Shown in pieces: positions 20,221 through 32,470 of a DNA stretch of 64,000 nucleotides. The stretch covers positions 213,387-277,386 of the forward strand of contig QAOA01004014.1 of the NCBI GenBank assembly GCA_003255065.1. Direction: 5' to 3'. The position numbers and the translations under genes were made by a program. Origin of the DNA: Cercis canadensis. Lineage: Eukaryota; Streptophyta; Magnoliopsida; Fabales; Fabaceae. Within the stretch, counting starts at the first letter, position 1, and each line of letters starts with the position of its first letter. The notes under the pieces are model-generated. The model searched no databases. It was given only the letters and a program-made list of their open reading frames with translations, and was not told the DNA's origin.

Positions 20221-23200
20221 TATGTTACAACTTCCAAGTAAAATTTGGGTATCTTTTTATAGTGCAGATTCAGTCCACCATGAGGAACCAATCTTTTCTC
20301 ATGCTTTTTAACATGAGGCATTAAATGGATTCAAAGCCCAATCTAGATTTGGGTATACAATTGATTTTTCTTTCCCTACCCGAATTAGTTGTGAGGAATT
20401 TGGGGTATAACAGGCTACTTGATTAGGCCATACCTCATGTATAGCCCTAACATGGGCTTTTCACCTTTTCTCTCTACTTTATAATGGTAGTGACCTGACT
20501 ACTACTACTCTTTCTTTCAAAAATTGGTGACCTGTTCACCTGTTCCACTAAATCCTGGTTTACAAAGAAAAAGAAAAGAAGGAAGCAAAAAAGGATCATA
20601 TTTAGTGGGCTGCAAATGCCAATCAGCATACAACTCATATTGGACCACTCCATGTTTGTCAATTAAACCTTCAACTCTGCTTGCCTTACAAACCCAATTT
20701 AGCATTCTCCCAAGGACAAATTATATGATACACCACTAATTCTTTTATGTTCTAAGAGTAATACTCTAGTCTAATAAAAAAAAATGATGTTATATCTAAT
20801 TNATTCTTTTTAGTATTTTGATTATAATTTTAAATTCGAACATGAAACTCACAAGTTTTAAAAATAATATTAATCTATAATTATGAGATTAGGTATTAGA
20901 TTCAATATTAGGAGACCATGTCAGTTGAAGATGACGTAGAAAATGTAAACATTGTTGAAACCCATTCCCTTCAGATCATGTGTGTAGGTCACACATATGT
21001 CCTACCATTGCCCAATTATAAAGAGAATGTTACCTTTAATATGAGGTTATCAAACATAAACTAAGGAGTTTGAAAAAGCTACTAGCACGAAGCCCAAAGT
21101 TAGGTTAGATAAAACATTAAAACCTTCCTAATCAATAATTAAGGATTTGTTTATTCCTAAGGTAACATAAGCATCCAATAACTCCCCGTAAATGGTGTGT
21201 TGGGTTGTTATAAATAAAACAATTGGTTTGAATGGATGGTGAACAGAAGAGTTTGTGACATCTTCTGCATGTTACTTTAGTGCATGCTGCATATGCAGTT
21301 GCAGACAAGTGGATAATAAGTTTGTATCTAATATTATATTAAAAATATGCTAATCAGTATCCTAACTTTAGCCTTTAAACCAATCATTTTACTTAGCATA
21401 TCCTTTCTGGTGAATAATGAGAAAGAAGGACCAAAATGGATACATTTATAATTTTTCTATTACTATATGCTACTGTTACCCCTCTGGCTGGCTGTGTTCA
21501 TGAAATCTGATTTCTTCATCTTCCATTTGGAATTGACAAGATTGTTCTAAGATTCACTTTTGACTTTTACATATTTCCAACACCTAATTTGTCATCGCAT
21601 TGATTAATAATATATATATATACTCAAACACCTTTTTCCCTCTCTTTTAGTTCATCAACCCGAATGGAGTTATTACTCTACTTTTATTTTCATAATGTTG
21701 TATTTATTATATTAATCCCTATATCAAATTAATATAGAATCATTTTTATTTTTTTTTATGAATAAGGTAATCTGTAGTCAATTTATTCTCTCTCTTCCTT
21801 GTGCTACTTTTTTTTGTTTTTCTGCACATGTTAGTTTTCTCTATTTTATTAGTTGTTTGTGCATTACACGGTGTTGCAACTAGTTAATGAGATATTTCTG
21901 TAACCCCAAGCCTCCACAATAAACAAAAGAAAAAAGTTGACTAACTTTAAATTGTTTTAATAACTTTTTTAAGGCATTCTTAAATTTTATTAACTTTGTT
22001 CATTAATAATTTTTTAGCTAATATACTTGTGTTTAATTAAAATATCTGTTATTAGTAAAGTCAATAATGTTTGCTAATAATATAGCTGCAAGCAAGGAAA
22101 AAATTTACTTTTTCTTCTATTTCTTGGATAACCAATTCCTATGGGAAAATGACTCGTTGATTAAAATATATTATCTAGCTTTGACGACTATTTGAAGTTG
22201 CACATCACTCTGATTCCTGAAGTTTCTTGCATTCCATTTGCGTAGTGTTAAGGAGAATATGTAAATGAATATATAAACGCAATTAGTAAATATATAATTT
22301 GATTAAAAAATTAAAAGAGTTCACACTTGCCATGGAATAAGCAAACAAAAGTTACAATATCAAACCAACTAGAATCAATTGGGCATATTCCTTATCCTTG
22401 GTTCCTTGCTACGACCTCCAATCCTAGCAACTTTATTTATATCTTATACTAAAATAATGAACCATTAGCAGCCAAAAAAAAATAAAATGCACCGTCATAT
22501 AAAAGTTATAAATGCTTTTTTCTAGTCTATAATGTAAAGAAAATATTGATAACACATTATTATAGTATTATATTCATAGTATTATGCACCAAATCACTGT
22601 TTGAGGCTAGGCTAATTAAGAAGCATATGATAACATTTTTCACATACAACTATGTAAAATTATTGATGATGGAATTATTCTTTCTTTGTTTATGCACGAC
22701 TTTATTTCTTTTTTTGGTACATCCAATAGATTAGAGAAGGTTGATTCCAAAGAATATAAAATTCAATATAATCGAAACATATTTACGACAATCCCTATTA
22801 AATAAACACAAAATCAATAGATATTAACAATTTAACAATCAATTACCCCAATAAGCACTGGCTTAATTACATATGTATTTATATTGTTTAATTGCTTCTC
22901 TAAACTTTATACTAATGAAGCAACTTTATTCCGATAGCATTTAGTTTAACTGGTAGTAAATTAAATTATGGGTGTGTGTCATTAGCTATGGTAAATGATT
23001 TGATGTCCAATAAGAGCATTGTTGGAATAAAAAAAAAAATCGTAATTTTTCTAACTCTTAAATGAGATTAGTCTCATGCTCGATTGAATAAAATGAGAAT
23101 ACTCATGATATTAACACACACACACACACAAAAAACTATAGATTTAATTTTCTTTCCATTAATCATTCGTGGCCTCAAAATATTTGATAATAATTGTAGA

Positions 23201-24169
23201 CTTCCATCATCTATCAAAAATTATATTAATTGGATTCATCAAAACATAGAAATTATATATATATGAATTGGACCCGTATATGTCCCAACTGCCTTTGTTT
23301 ATTTTATGTTAATCATAATTTGATAAGTACTTATCATGCCTTAATCATAAATACACAATACACAAATATATGCCATAAGAAGATTTCTATAAAGGTCCTC
23401 CACGTTCTTTATAGTTTATACTTGAATATAGTTATAAGATAGAAATTACCAACATTCCTCCATTCCACCTTTTGTATTTAATTTCCTTGAAGTAATCAAA
23501 TCGCGATTTAGAATTTTTATTTATTTTTTATACTTTAGCCTAACCAATAACTTCATACACAACACCATCAGAAACAATTAAACAGTATGATTTCTAATCA
23601 ACCTTATCTTAATACCATTTTTAGCATGCGTATCTTGACCACTGCGTTATAGAGTTGTTTTTTCTAATAATAGAAATGAGTGAGCTTACTAGAAAGCTTA
23701 AGTTGAACAAGTGTATCTTCAATAGAACGAATAATATAATTAATATTTTTCTGCTAATTATTTAATTATTAATATATAATAACCAATCTTATATCAAGTC
23801 AAACTCCCAAAAAATAAAAATTGAGATCACCAAATAGTGGCAGATTGAGAACCCATTAGATGAATGATTTTTATAACAGTGTGATGATAATAGTGCCACG
23901 TACGGTACAAGGTGGTTCCCCCAACATGATTCAAATTATTTTATTATTGTTCTTGTTCATGTTCATAGTTCTCAGTTCTTTACTTCCAAAATCTCAATCT
24001 TTACCTCCCAAAGTTAGGCAGCCCCTCTGAAATGGTCAATCATTGTTCATTAGTTTCAAAAGATGAAGTGGCTAATCAAACATTTCTATGCTATCAAATC
24101 TCCTTGACCTTTGCCTAACTCTAAATCTTAATTGGGCCATCTCCATATTTGTTCCTGGGCTTTTTGATC

Positions 24170-24520
24170 AATCATATTTCTCCACGTCCTCGTCTCTTTC
24201 ATTCCCTCATGTCGGAACAGGTGAAACAGGGCCCACCCCTTGCCACCTCAGCATCCCAACGATTCATGGTCAAACAAACACTTTCGGTTAATCTAATCGG
24301 AGGTTGCAGAAATTCTTATGTTTGTTATCAATATCAATAGGGCTTCGCCACGTGGCGGCAGCGTTGTGGTATGTGATTGCCTGTGGCGGCAGTGTCAATT
24401 CCCTTCATTCGCACGCTCTTACTCAATTCTCGTCCGTCGGAACGCACGCACATAGGTTGCCCAGACGACTGAAACTCCTACGACGCGTGTCTACCTGTTA
24501 GGCTGCTAGGATATGTTTCT
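24170..24520. promoter_or_regulatory. GC-richer island with GGGCCCACC and G-box
   Basis: Within very AT-rich DNA this stretch contains CAGGGCCCACCCC near 24228 and the palindromic G-box GCCACGTGGC near 24347. Two GTGGCGGCAG repeats flank a short spacer. No gene start can be assigned; it may be a distal element or a lost promoter. Confidence 0.35.
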
Positions 24521-27499
24521 TGATAGGGAAAGGTTACTTTGGTCATAGTATTAATTTAGATAGCAGATCATTCCACAATTAGATAATCCGAAATAACATA
24601 CAGAATTTGCAATGACCATAAAAGCCTTCACCAATATACGTTCAAGATCATTGATTATAACACTCGATGATTTACCTATTATTATATACTAGGTCATAAA
24701 TAAGATTTAATCCACTCACAGTCTAAAAGACTTTAAACATACAACCATATGTTGTTACGTATTAAAAGAGCTGTTGAAAGCTTTTACTTTTAATAAATTG
24801 CTTTAGTTATTTTGGTCATATGACAATTTATTATTTAATGATAATATATAGAGTTTTATACTAATATTATATTGAATTTAAATTCTAACAATTATTTTTT
24901 TATTATATACAAATTGTAGCATGTAAATTTTACTAGACTTACTTTTTTTTTTTTTTTATATGGCTCATTGAAAGAAATAATTGTAAGTTATTCTCAAGAC
25001 TTATGAATTTTATATTTAAATTCAAAATTATAATATAAAAAAAAAAGAGTTCCTCTCATTATATTTGTACTTATATTATATTTATAGCACCTTAAAAAGA
25101 AATGTCCTACTGCCAACACTTGGGAGATCTCCTTCTCTCTATAAGAGTATCTATGAGAGTTGATATTAGTATTTGAACTTTAACTAATTTAAATAAACTC
25201 ATTGCATATTTATCATCAGATTAAATTCTAAAATTCTATATAATATTGTATAGAAATAAAAATAAAAAAAAACAAAAGCCAATAGCAGCCGTAACTTTTT
25301 TTTCATTCTTTATTTCTTTCTCCATAGAGGTCCAATAAATTGGAATTCATCCAACAGAACAGACCAAGTCTTATAAGAGTATTATTACTTGTGAACAAAA
25401 AAAAAAAGGTATTGCCTTACCCATTTTATATTCACAATTATGTATAGTTATGCATATAGTCTTATCTAAATTTAGGTGCACATCAAAAGGAAAAAAAAAA
25501 AAAAAAGTGTCATTTGTTGAATTCATGTAAACGTGAATAATTATAAATATAAAAATTAGGTATAGCATTATGGGATGCAAAAATAGTAAATTGAAATCAT
25601 TTACATAAAAAGAGTATTCCAAAAGGCTACTATGTCGTAGGGTTTTAAAATTTATTATTATATTAGGTTTCTGGTAAAAATACGTTCCCCTTTTATTTTG
25701 ACTTCATTAAAATATAATTAAGAGAAAAGAGAAACTAATTTTTTAAAGAAACAAAAAACACGTTAAGTTGTTATACATTTTTGCTTTATAGACTAGACAA
25801 ATTAGCTTATGAAACACCAACGAATTTGTCCATTATTTTGCAACTTGTTCACCTAACCACCTTAATGAGTGTAAACGCAATATTCCCAACACATCACCAT
25901 TCTTTCTTACATTCGTTAACTTTAATACTCACATGCTCCGCAATTTTACATCTTCCTGCACTGCTAATGATCCTATGTTTATAAACTATTATTAAATGCA
26001 GGTCTAACATTATTTTTCTAAAGTCCATTCGGGCGTACCAAACAAGTACTAGAGAGTACTCACACACGCTTTGCAAAAAAACTTTATCACTTCAAAAAAT
26101 TAAATTTTTTAAAAAAACAAAGAAGTGAAATAGAAAAATTAAAAGATAATATAATAAGACAATGTGAAATAAAAATAAAAAATATAATTATTTTTTTAAA
26201 AAAATTAATTTGAAAATGTTGATTGATTCACTCAATAAATATTTAATTAGAATGCGGATTTTTTTAAGTACTAGAAACAAAAAATAAAATGGAAAACGTT
26301 CACTAATTTTTTTTTATTAGACTGCAGAAATATAGTCATATAAACTTGCGTACATTACAAATACTAGAGCTTCAACATAGAAAAAATATAATTGAATTTC
26401 AAACTTAACTTTGTTTCACCTTGCAAGTGTCGAGTTTCAGTTTATTAACCTTTACTAGCTGGAAATATCTCTGCAATGTCTGTTTCGGAAACTTTTACAA
26501 AAAGCCAGTTATTTTCTTCTTTTGTCGTTTTGCTCCATAAATATAGAGGGTCATATAGGTCATTTTGCATTCAATAAAGTGATATAACTGATTTTCAAAA
26601 GACGGAGAAAAGCTTGCTTTTCTATTATTCGTTGCATTCAGAGTCTCAGACAGCTGGGATCACTCACTTGAAAAAAGATTATTTGCTTCTTGAATACTCT
26701 TTTGTAAGGGGAAAAAAAAAGATTCTTTATTTTTGCAAAACAATATTATATATTTTCTTAATTACAAATTAATACCACTAGCTAGTCGGTTATTGTAGTT
26801 ATTTTTTCTCTGTTGATCAAGGAAAAATAAATTATTATAATATTGCATGTTGAGATACACTAAATTAGCGTCCAAGTCTTGATGGCCCGTACAAGTTCAT
26901 GATTATGTTAACTATTTAAATGATTAAAATTGTTATTTAAATATACTTGATTCATTTGAATTTTTAATTGAAAATAAGGAAATTACCAAGTGAGGCATGA
27001 CTGGCCAAAGAAATTAAATGAATGGCACTTGGGGGATAGAATTATTATGGCAGAAAAGTTAAAAGAAGTGGGCTATAAACAACCAACCCGGTTGCCTTAC
27101 ATTCCACGTTTCTTTCTCCCCAAAACACAGTATTTAGGGGTTTTCTTTTTCTCTCTGCTTTTTCTCATATTAACCATCTCCATCCTTCAGGTTTACAACT
27201 TTTCAGTTCCATGTCTTCCCCAATTTTCATCCCCTTTTCTCTCCAAATTTCAGTGGATTTTCCTGTGGGTTCTCTTTTAAACCGTAGTAACAGATTGTCT
27301 TTATAAATTATCCGGGATTCATTTTATTTGGGTAAAAAGATTCTTGAACCCAGGGAATCGAAGCTTTTTCATTGAGAACCTCTCAAGGTTTAGAGGTTTT
27401 AGAGGTAGAGGGTGAGGGTTTGATTGAAATCCCAAATCTCTCTGATTGAAAACAGAGTTTTCAGTTTAGAGAACAAGAGAAGTTTTAGATTACGTGGAA

Positions 27500-28818
27500 A
27501 TGGAAAACGTTTCTGTACTGTGTAAGAAAGAGGATCAGATGGATTTGCCCCCTGGATTTCGGTTTCACCCAACTGATGAGGAGCTTATAAGTCATTACCT
27601 GTACAAGAGGGTGACTGATACCAACTTTTCTGCAAGAGCCATTGGAGAGGTGGACCTGAACAAGTCTGAGCCTTGGGATTTGCCATGTAAGTTAAAAGCA
27701 ACCAAAAATTATCTGCCACTTTCTATTTGTGCTTTCTGTTTTGATTTGTATCCTTTTTCTTTAATTCTGTCGACTAATTAGAATCTGATTTGGTTTTATT
27801 TTATGTCTGCATTTTTGGTTGTAGGGAAAGCGAAAATGGGAGAAAAAGAGTGGTACTTCTTCTGCGTGAGAGACAGAAAATACCCAACTGGTTTAAGAAC
27901 CAACAGAGCTACTGAAGCTGGATACTGGAAAGCCACAGGGAAAGACAAGGAGATTTACAGAGGAAAATCCCTGGTTGGAATGAAGAAGACTCTGGTTTTC
28001 TACAAAGGCAGAGCACCCAAAGGAGAGAAAACCAACTGGGTCATGCACGAATACAGATTAGAGGGTAAATTTTCTGTCCACAACCTCCCCAAAACTGCAA
28101 AGGTAATGTCTTGAATCCTTTTGCTCTGCTTTCCGTTCGACTTAGTTTCTTTTTCTTTTTTTCAAGCTAATGCTTTTCTTTGCATCATGATTTGCAGAAT
28201 GAGTGGGTGATTTGCAGGGTGTTTCAAAAGAACTCGGGTGGCAAGAAAACCCATATCTCTGGGATAATGAGATTGGATTCTTTAGGAAATGAATTGGGTT
28301 CTTCTGTTCTACCACCTCTCACGGATTCTTCCCCTTACATTGGCAAAACCAAACCTCTGACTGAATCGGCTTACGTGCCCTGCTTCTCCAATCCAATTGA
28401 TATTCAAAGAAACCAAGGTGGGATCTTTGATTCCTTCACCAACACCCTTTTTGGGGTTTCTTCAAATCCTTCAGACATTCTCCCAAGAAACCCACTTTCT
28501 ACTTCACTCTATTCAACTCAAGCTGTTCAAGCTCCTGCAAGTTTTCAACTACCCGGTTCTGTTTACAATATGCAGGACCAGTCCATCCTTAGAGCCTTAC
28601 TTGGAAACCATGGATCAAACTTGAGCAACAGTTTCAAAACAGAGAGGGACATGGTCAGTGTCTCTCAGTCACAGGAAACAGGCCTCACTACTGATATCAA
28701 CACTGAGATCTCTTCTGTGGTGTCAAATTTTGAAATGGGTAGGAGGCCCTTCGATAATCAGCACCACCCACCTGCTTCAGCTGCACCAATGGACCTTGAT
28801 ACTTTGTGGAATTACTAA
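27500..28818 (+). CDS. NAC-domain transcription factor, miR164-regulated clade
   Basis: Three exons (27500-27686, 27825-28102, 28198-28818) give 361 residues with the two introns at the standard NAC positions. The NAC domain spans about residues 15-165: [19 protein letters not shown], a Trp codon split by intron 1, [40 protein letters not shown] and [11 protein letters not shown]. The C-terminal activation region is Ser/Pro/Asn-rich and ends LDTLWNY. The sequence for AYVPCFSN carries a miR164 complementary site. NAC domain details and the site place it with the ANAC079/080/100 and ORE1 (ANAC092) group, nuclear regulators of organ boundaries, root branching or senescence. The exact orthologue is not settled. 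Confidence 0.93.
28370..28390 (+). promoter_or_regulatory. miR164 target site in the NAC mRNA
   Basis: ACGTGCCCTGCTTCTCCA (28373-28390) is fully complementary to the 5' 18 nt of miR164 as I recall it. Only the last bases at the miRNA 3' end mismatch. It lies in the third exon over residues about 213-219, the conserved place in miR164-controlled NAC genes. Cleavage would be expected between the bases opposite miRNA positions 10 and 11. Confidence 0.9.
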
Positions 28819-31664
28819 ATTCAAATAAATCACCATTTGAAAGAAGACAACTTTTGAGCTAAAAACAATATTGAAGAAGATGAATAAGAGTCTCAGTTTT
28901 ACTATTAATGTTTGGGATTGATGGTGTGATCTGTGTATAGATTTTCAATATCTTTTAAAGATATGTACTGAATGATAGTGAAGCATATGTTAATGTACTG
29001 TGAGAAATCTTTTCAACTTTTAAAGTGCTTTGATTCTTTAGGCTTGTTATTGCTTGGATGCAAAATCAGTGACTTACGAGAATGAGACTCAGTAGATACA
29101 CCTAGTTGATCTTATTTTTGGGATTGTATCAGCACAGTTCTGCAAATATTCAGAACATGACTTTGATTCTGGTAATATTTTAATTGCAGGTGGCGACTCA
29201 ACTAAAGTTTACCATTGAAAATCTCTAAGTTTCTCTCTCTTGAACACACGTGCACGCGTATCCTTTGACATAGACAAATATTAACAAAATTATCTGTATG
29301 TACTTACTTACAATGATTCAATGAAGTTCCCTGTACATGAAGGACTTTGAAGCCCTCTTTCTTTGTGTGTGCGTGCATGAATGAAAAGACAGTTCGATTC
29401 ATTGTCAAGCACATAATCAAACTTCTTCACCGAAAAAATCCAAAGGCATGACACGAGAAGTGTTCAAATTTTACAACATTCTCTTTGATTTGCACCTTGC
29501 AAAGTGTTCTTGTTATCCTAAGCATGTAAACAGTTCATATCTATCCTTAACTCTACTAGCAGCTGCAGAAGAAAGAGTTTTAAGGATTAATGAGATATGT
29601 TTTTTTTTTTGTAGCCAAGATACAAGTCAAGTGAGAACTGGGAATATACGCAGCCCTAAAATATTGAATATGACATATATCAAATCCATGTAGGACCAGT
29701 AGCAGAACAGCTCCAACAGAAAATCAAAGTCTGAAGATAAAGGAGAAGAACGCAGAATAGTAACTTGTTTGGAAATGCATTAAAAATCAAGGTTTTACAC
29801 GTTCCATAACACCTTTAATCACAATATTTGTTTTAAAGGTTTCAATTTAATATATTAAATCACGCAAAAGCTTATTGAAACAAGCACTAGTCTCATTTAT
29901 TTCATTTCACTCAAATATCTTTCATTCTATGTACTTGTGAGTTGTGACTCTTACTCTTATCCCTTGAAATACTAGTTATCTCAACTGAATATTTGAGTGA
30001 GCTGTATGAGAAATAAATAATAAATAATAAAAAAAGTGTTAGAATTCTGTTGATTTATTTTGTCTTACTAAATAAATAAGGAAATTCACAATGGTTTTTT
30101 GTCTATATATATATCTACGATCTCATTTATTGTATTGATTCATTCATTCATTTCCCATTTTCATTGATGCATGCATTCCGTTTTGAAGCTGTAAAGCATG
30201 ATATGAAAACATATATCCTCTTTTCTCATTTTGTCTAAAAATACAAATACGCATCTCCCCCGTTGCACCATGTGGCGTTTCTATTTATGGCACATGATAA
30301 ACCCTCTCAAAAGTCCACCAATTTGAGTCCTGCACGATTTCATCCTTAACTGTATCAATTTGTCTTTTCATTTTTATTTTCAATTCCTTTCTTGTCGATG
30401 GAAAATAAAAATAACTCCCTGCAGGTTTATTTCGTTTTCTTCATGATATAATGCAACCAATCAAACTCCACCACTCTTTCTGCATATTTCTAGGTCCCCT
30501 CCTATATGGACTACTTGGTGTTTAATTTTAATTAGGAAATTAAACTGTAGGAATGAGATGGTAATGAAAAATTAACTTTCATGCTCCTGTTAGATGCTTT
30601 GTCATTCTATCCTTAGATTGTCACATAATTAATTTAATTTAGAAACGCCAACCACCTTATCCTCACGTACGTTACAGGCCAGAGGGCAGGGTTCAGGAAC
30701 TATAGTTCTATAATATTATTAGATTGTGAAAGTTAAAACTTTCGCTTTCAATCAAGGTAATTCAAGTGACTTGAAAGACCAAACATTCAAAGTAAAAGCC
30801 TTCAAACCCTTAATGCTTTTATGCACATGTGAGGCTCTTAGAAAGTGACACCATAGTATGTATGCATTATTTTATATACTAACCCAAGCACTCAATTAGT
30901 ATACTCTTTTCTTTTTCCCCTAATATGGTTAAAATGAACTTGGAGTTCAATTTTATCACCTTCACCGAATGAATGAATGCAAATATTAACATGATGATAT
31001 TCCTCACCCCATTCTCCCTCCACCTCTCTTTTACCAAATTTCCTAAATCTTAAGTTTTCTTATCATCATTATGAACAAATAAATCCATTTGTGAGCTCGG
31101 ATAGAGCTTTACATTTATTTTTTAAAGGGATTTGATTCATTTGAATTTAAAAAAATTATAACAAAAGCCTTTTGTATAGGCGAAATTTGGCATACAATGA
31201 TTTATGAAATTTAATATAACGGTGGCTTTCTATGTTACATATGTCCTTCCATACTGAAATTTTGCATACAAGGAACTCTTGATTTGGTATGAGTGTGAAG
31301 TTATTGAAAAATTAAGGAACTTTGTATAATAATTACTTGAAAATCTACAAATAACATGATACACAAAATGTAACTTTTTTTTTTCCCTATATCATGCAAT
31401 TTACACGTTTTAACATTAACTCATTTTTTTAGTTTACACTAAATCACTTACTTTTTTAAGAGTTTTCTAATGGTACCAAAATTAATCTTAATTTTACACA
31501 AATTTTGAGTTTAGAGGGAATGTACCTATATCTCTTAGATATAGCATAGGATAACTACATATAATATAGCAAAAAAATATATATATATATATATTCCTTT
31601 GAAATTGTCTCCTAGCATTATCTATATATTTGAAAGAGGTTGCTATCATTCATCGTTCAAATGG

Positions 31665-32010
31665 GTGGAGTAAAAAAGAATAAATATTTTATTGAGAGTT
31701 TTGAGTAAAATGAACATTTGATTTTTATATCACTGTGAATATTTTAAAAAATTAAATCACTTAATATATGTTGAAATAGTTAATTTTTTGTAAAATACAT
31801 AAATAAAATAATATACTAAAAGATAGATAATATTTTGTTTTGAATTTAAATTCAATTAACAATTTAAAAATATGATTGTAACTCAATTCTTTGAGATATT
31901 CGCGATAATACAAAGATCAAAAGTTAATTTTACTCTAAACTCTCAATAATTTTTTTTTTCTTTTGACCTCACCTATATAAGTGAGATAAGATAGAGTCCA
32001 CCATATTTAA
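31665..32010. repeat. MITE-like dispersed repeat, copy 2
   Basis: It runs from GGGTGGAGTAAAAAAGAATA to GAGATAAGATAGAGTCCACC and shares its ends with the shorter copy near 20030-20220. GGGTGGAGT and AGTCCACC at the ends form a short imperfect inverted repeat. Boundaries are approximate and the family is not identified. Confidence 0.4.
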
Positions 32011-32079
32011 ATGTATAAAAGGATTTAATATTATATTTAGGGAATTAAAGTCATTGTATCACCTGAAATTTACGTATAA

Positions 32080-32470
32080 TGGCCTCCCACTCTCCTACGT
32101 CCTACCTGACCTCAACGAGCTTTGGTTGTGTGTTTGTGTGTGTGCCCCACACCTGCTGATGTCAGATCCAGAAGAGAGTTAGGCCTTTTTAACGGTCGAC
32201 ACCTAGGTAGGTGAGGGCCCACACGGTTCCCGCCCTTATTCCACACTGGGTTCGGGTTTCGCCACCGTCATCCTGTGGCCAACAGACGTGACTCTTTGGC
32301 AACCCAATATGCGCCACGTGTCTCTAACTTTGGTGGGTCCACAACCCAGGTATGTGAATAATGTGATAATGTGATCACGTGCAAACTCAGCTTGCCCTCG
32401 TAATCCTAAGTCCTAACTGTATTTTCCCATTTCCAAATTTTGGAACCTTCCGGGGCGGGCTAGCGGGGCC
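32080..32470. promoter_or_regulatory. GC-richer stretch with ABRE/G-box motifs
   Basis: It contains GAGGGCCCACACGG near 32212, GCCACGTGTC near 32316 and GATCACGTGC near 32373; a further GCCACGTGTC lies just outside near 32728. These are ACGT-core elements bound by bZIP/bHLH factors in plants. No transcript start is visible nearby. Confidence 0.35.

Larger units (their letters stand above)
19784..27499. other. Long AT-rich intergenic region
   Basis: About 7.7 kb without a supported gene; all open frames are short and featureless. It holds a MITE-like repeat near 20030-20220 and a single N at 20802. A GC-richer island at about 24170-24520 carries GGGCCCACC and CCACGTGG. The last few hundred bases, including a CT-rich leader, probably form the promoter and 5' UTR of the NAC gene. 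Confidence 0.55.

Noticed and set aside
26990-27280. 96-residue frame upstream of the NAC gene
   Set aside because: Hydrophobic low-complexity tail and no homology clue; it overlaps the probable NAC promoter and leader.
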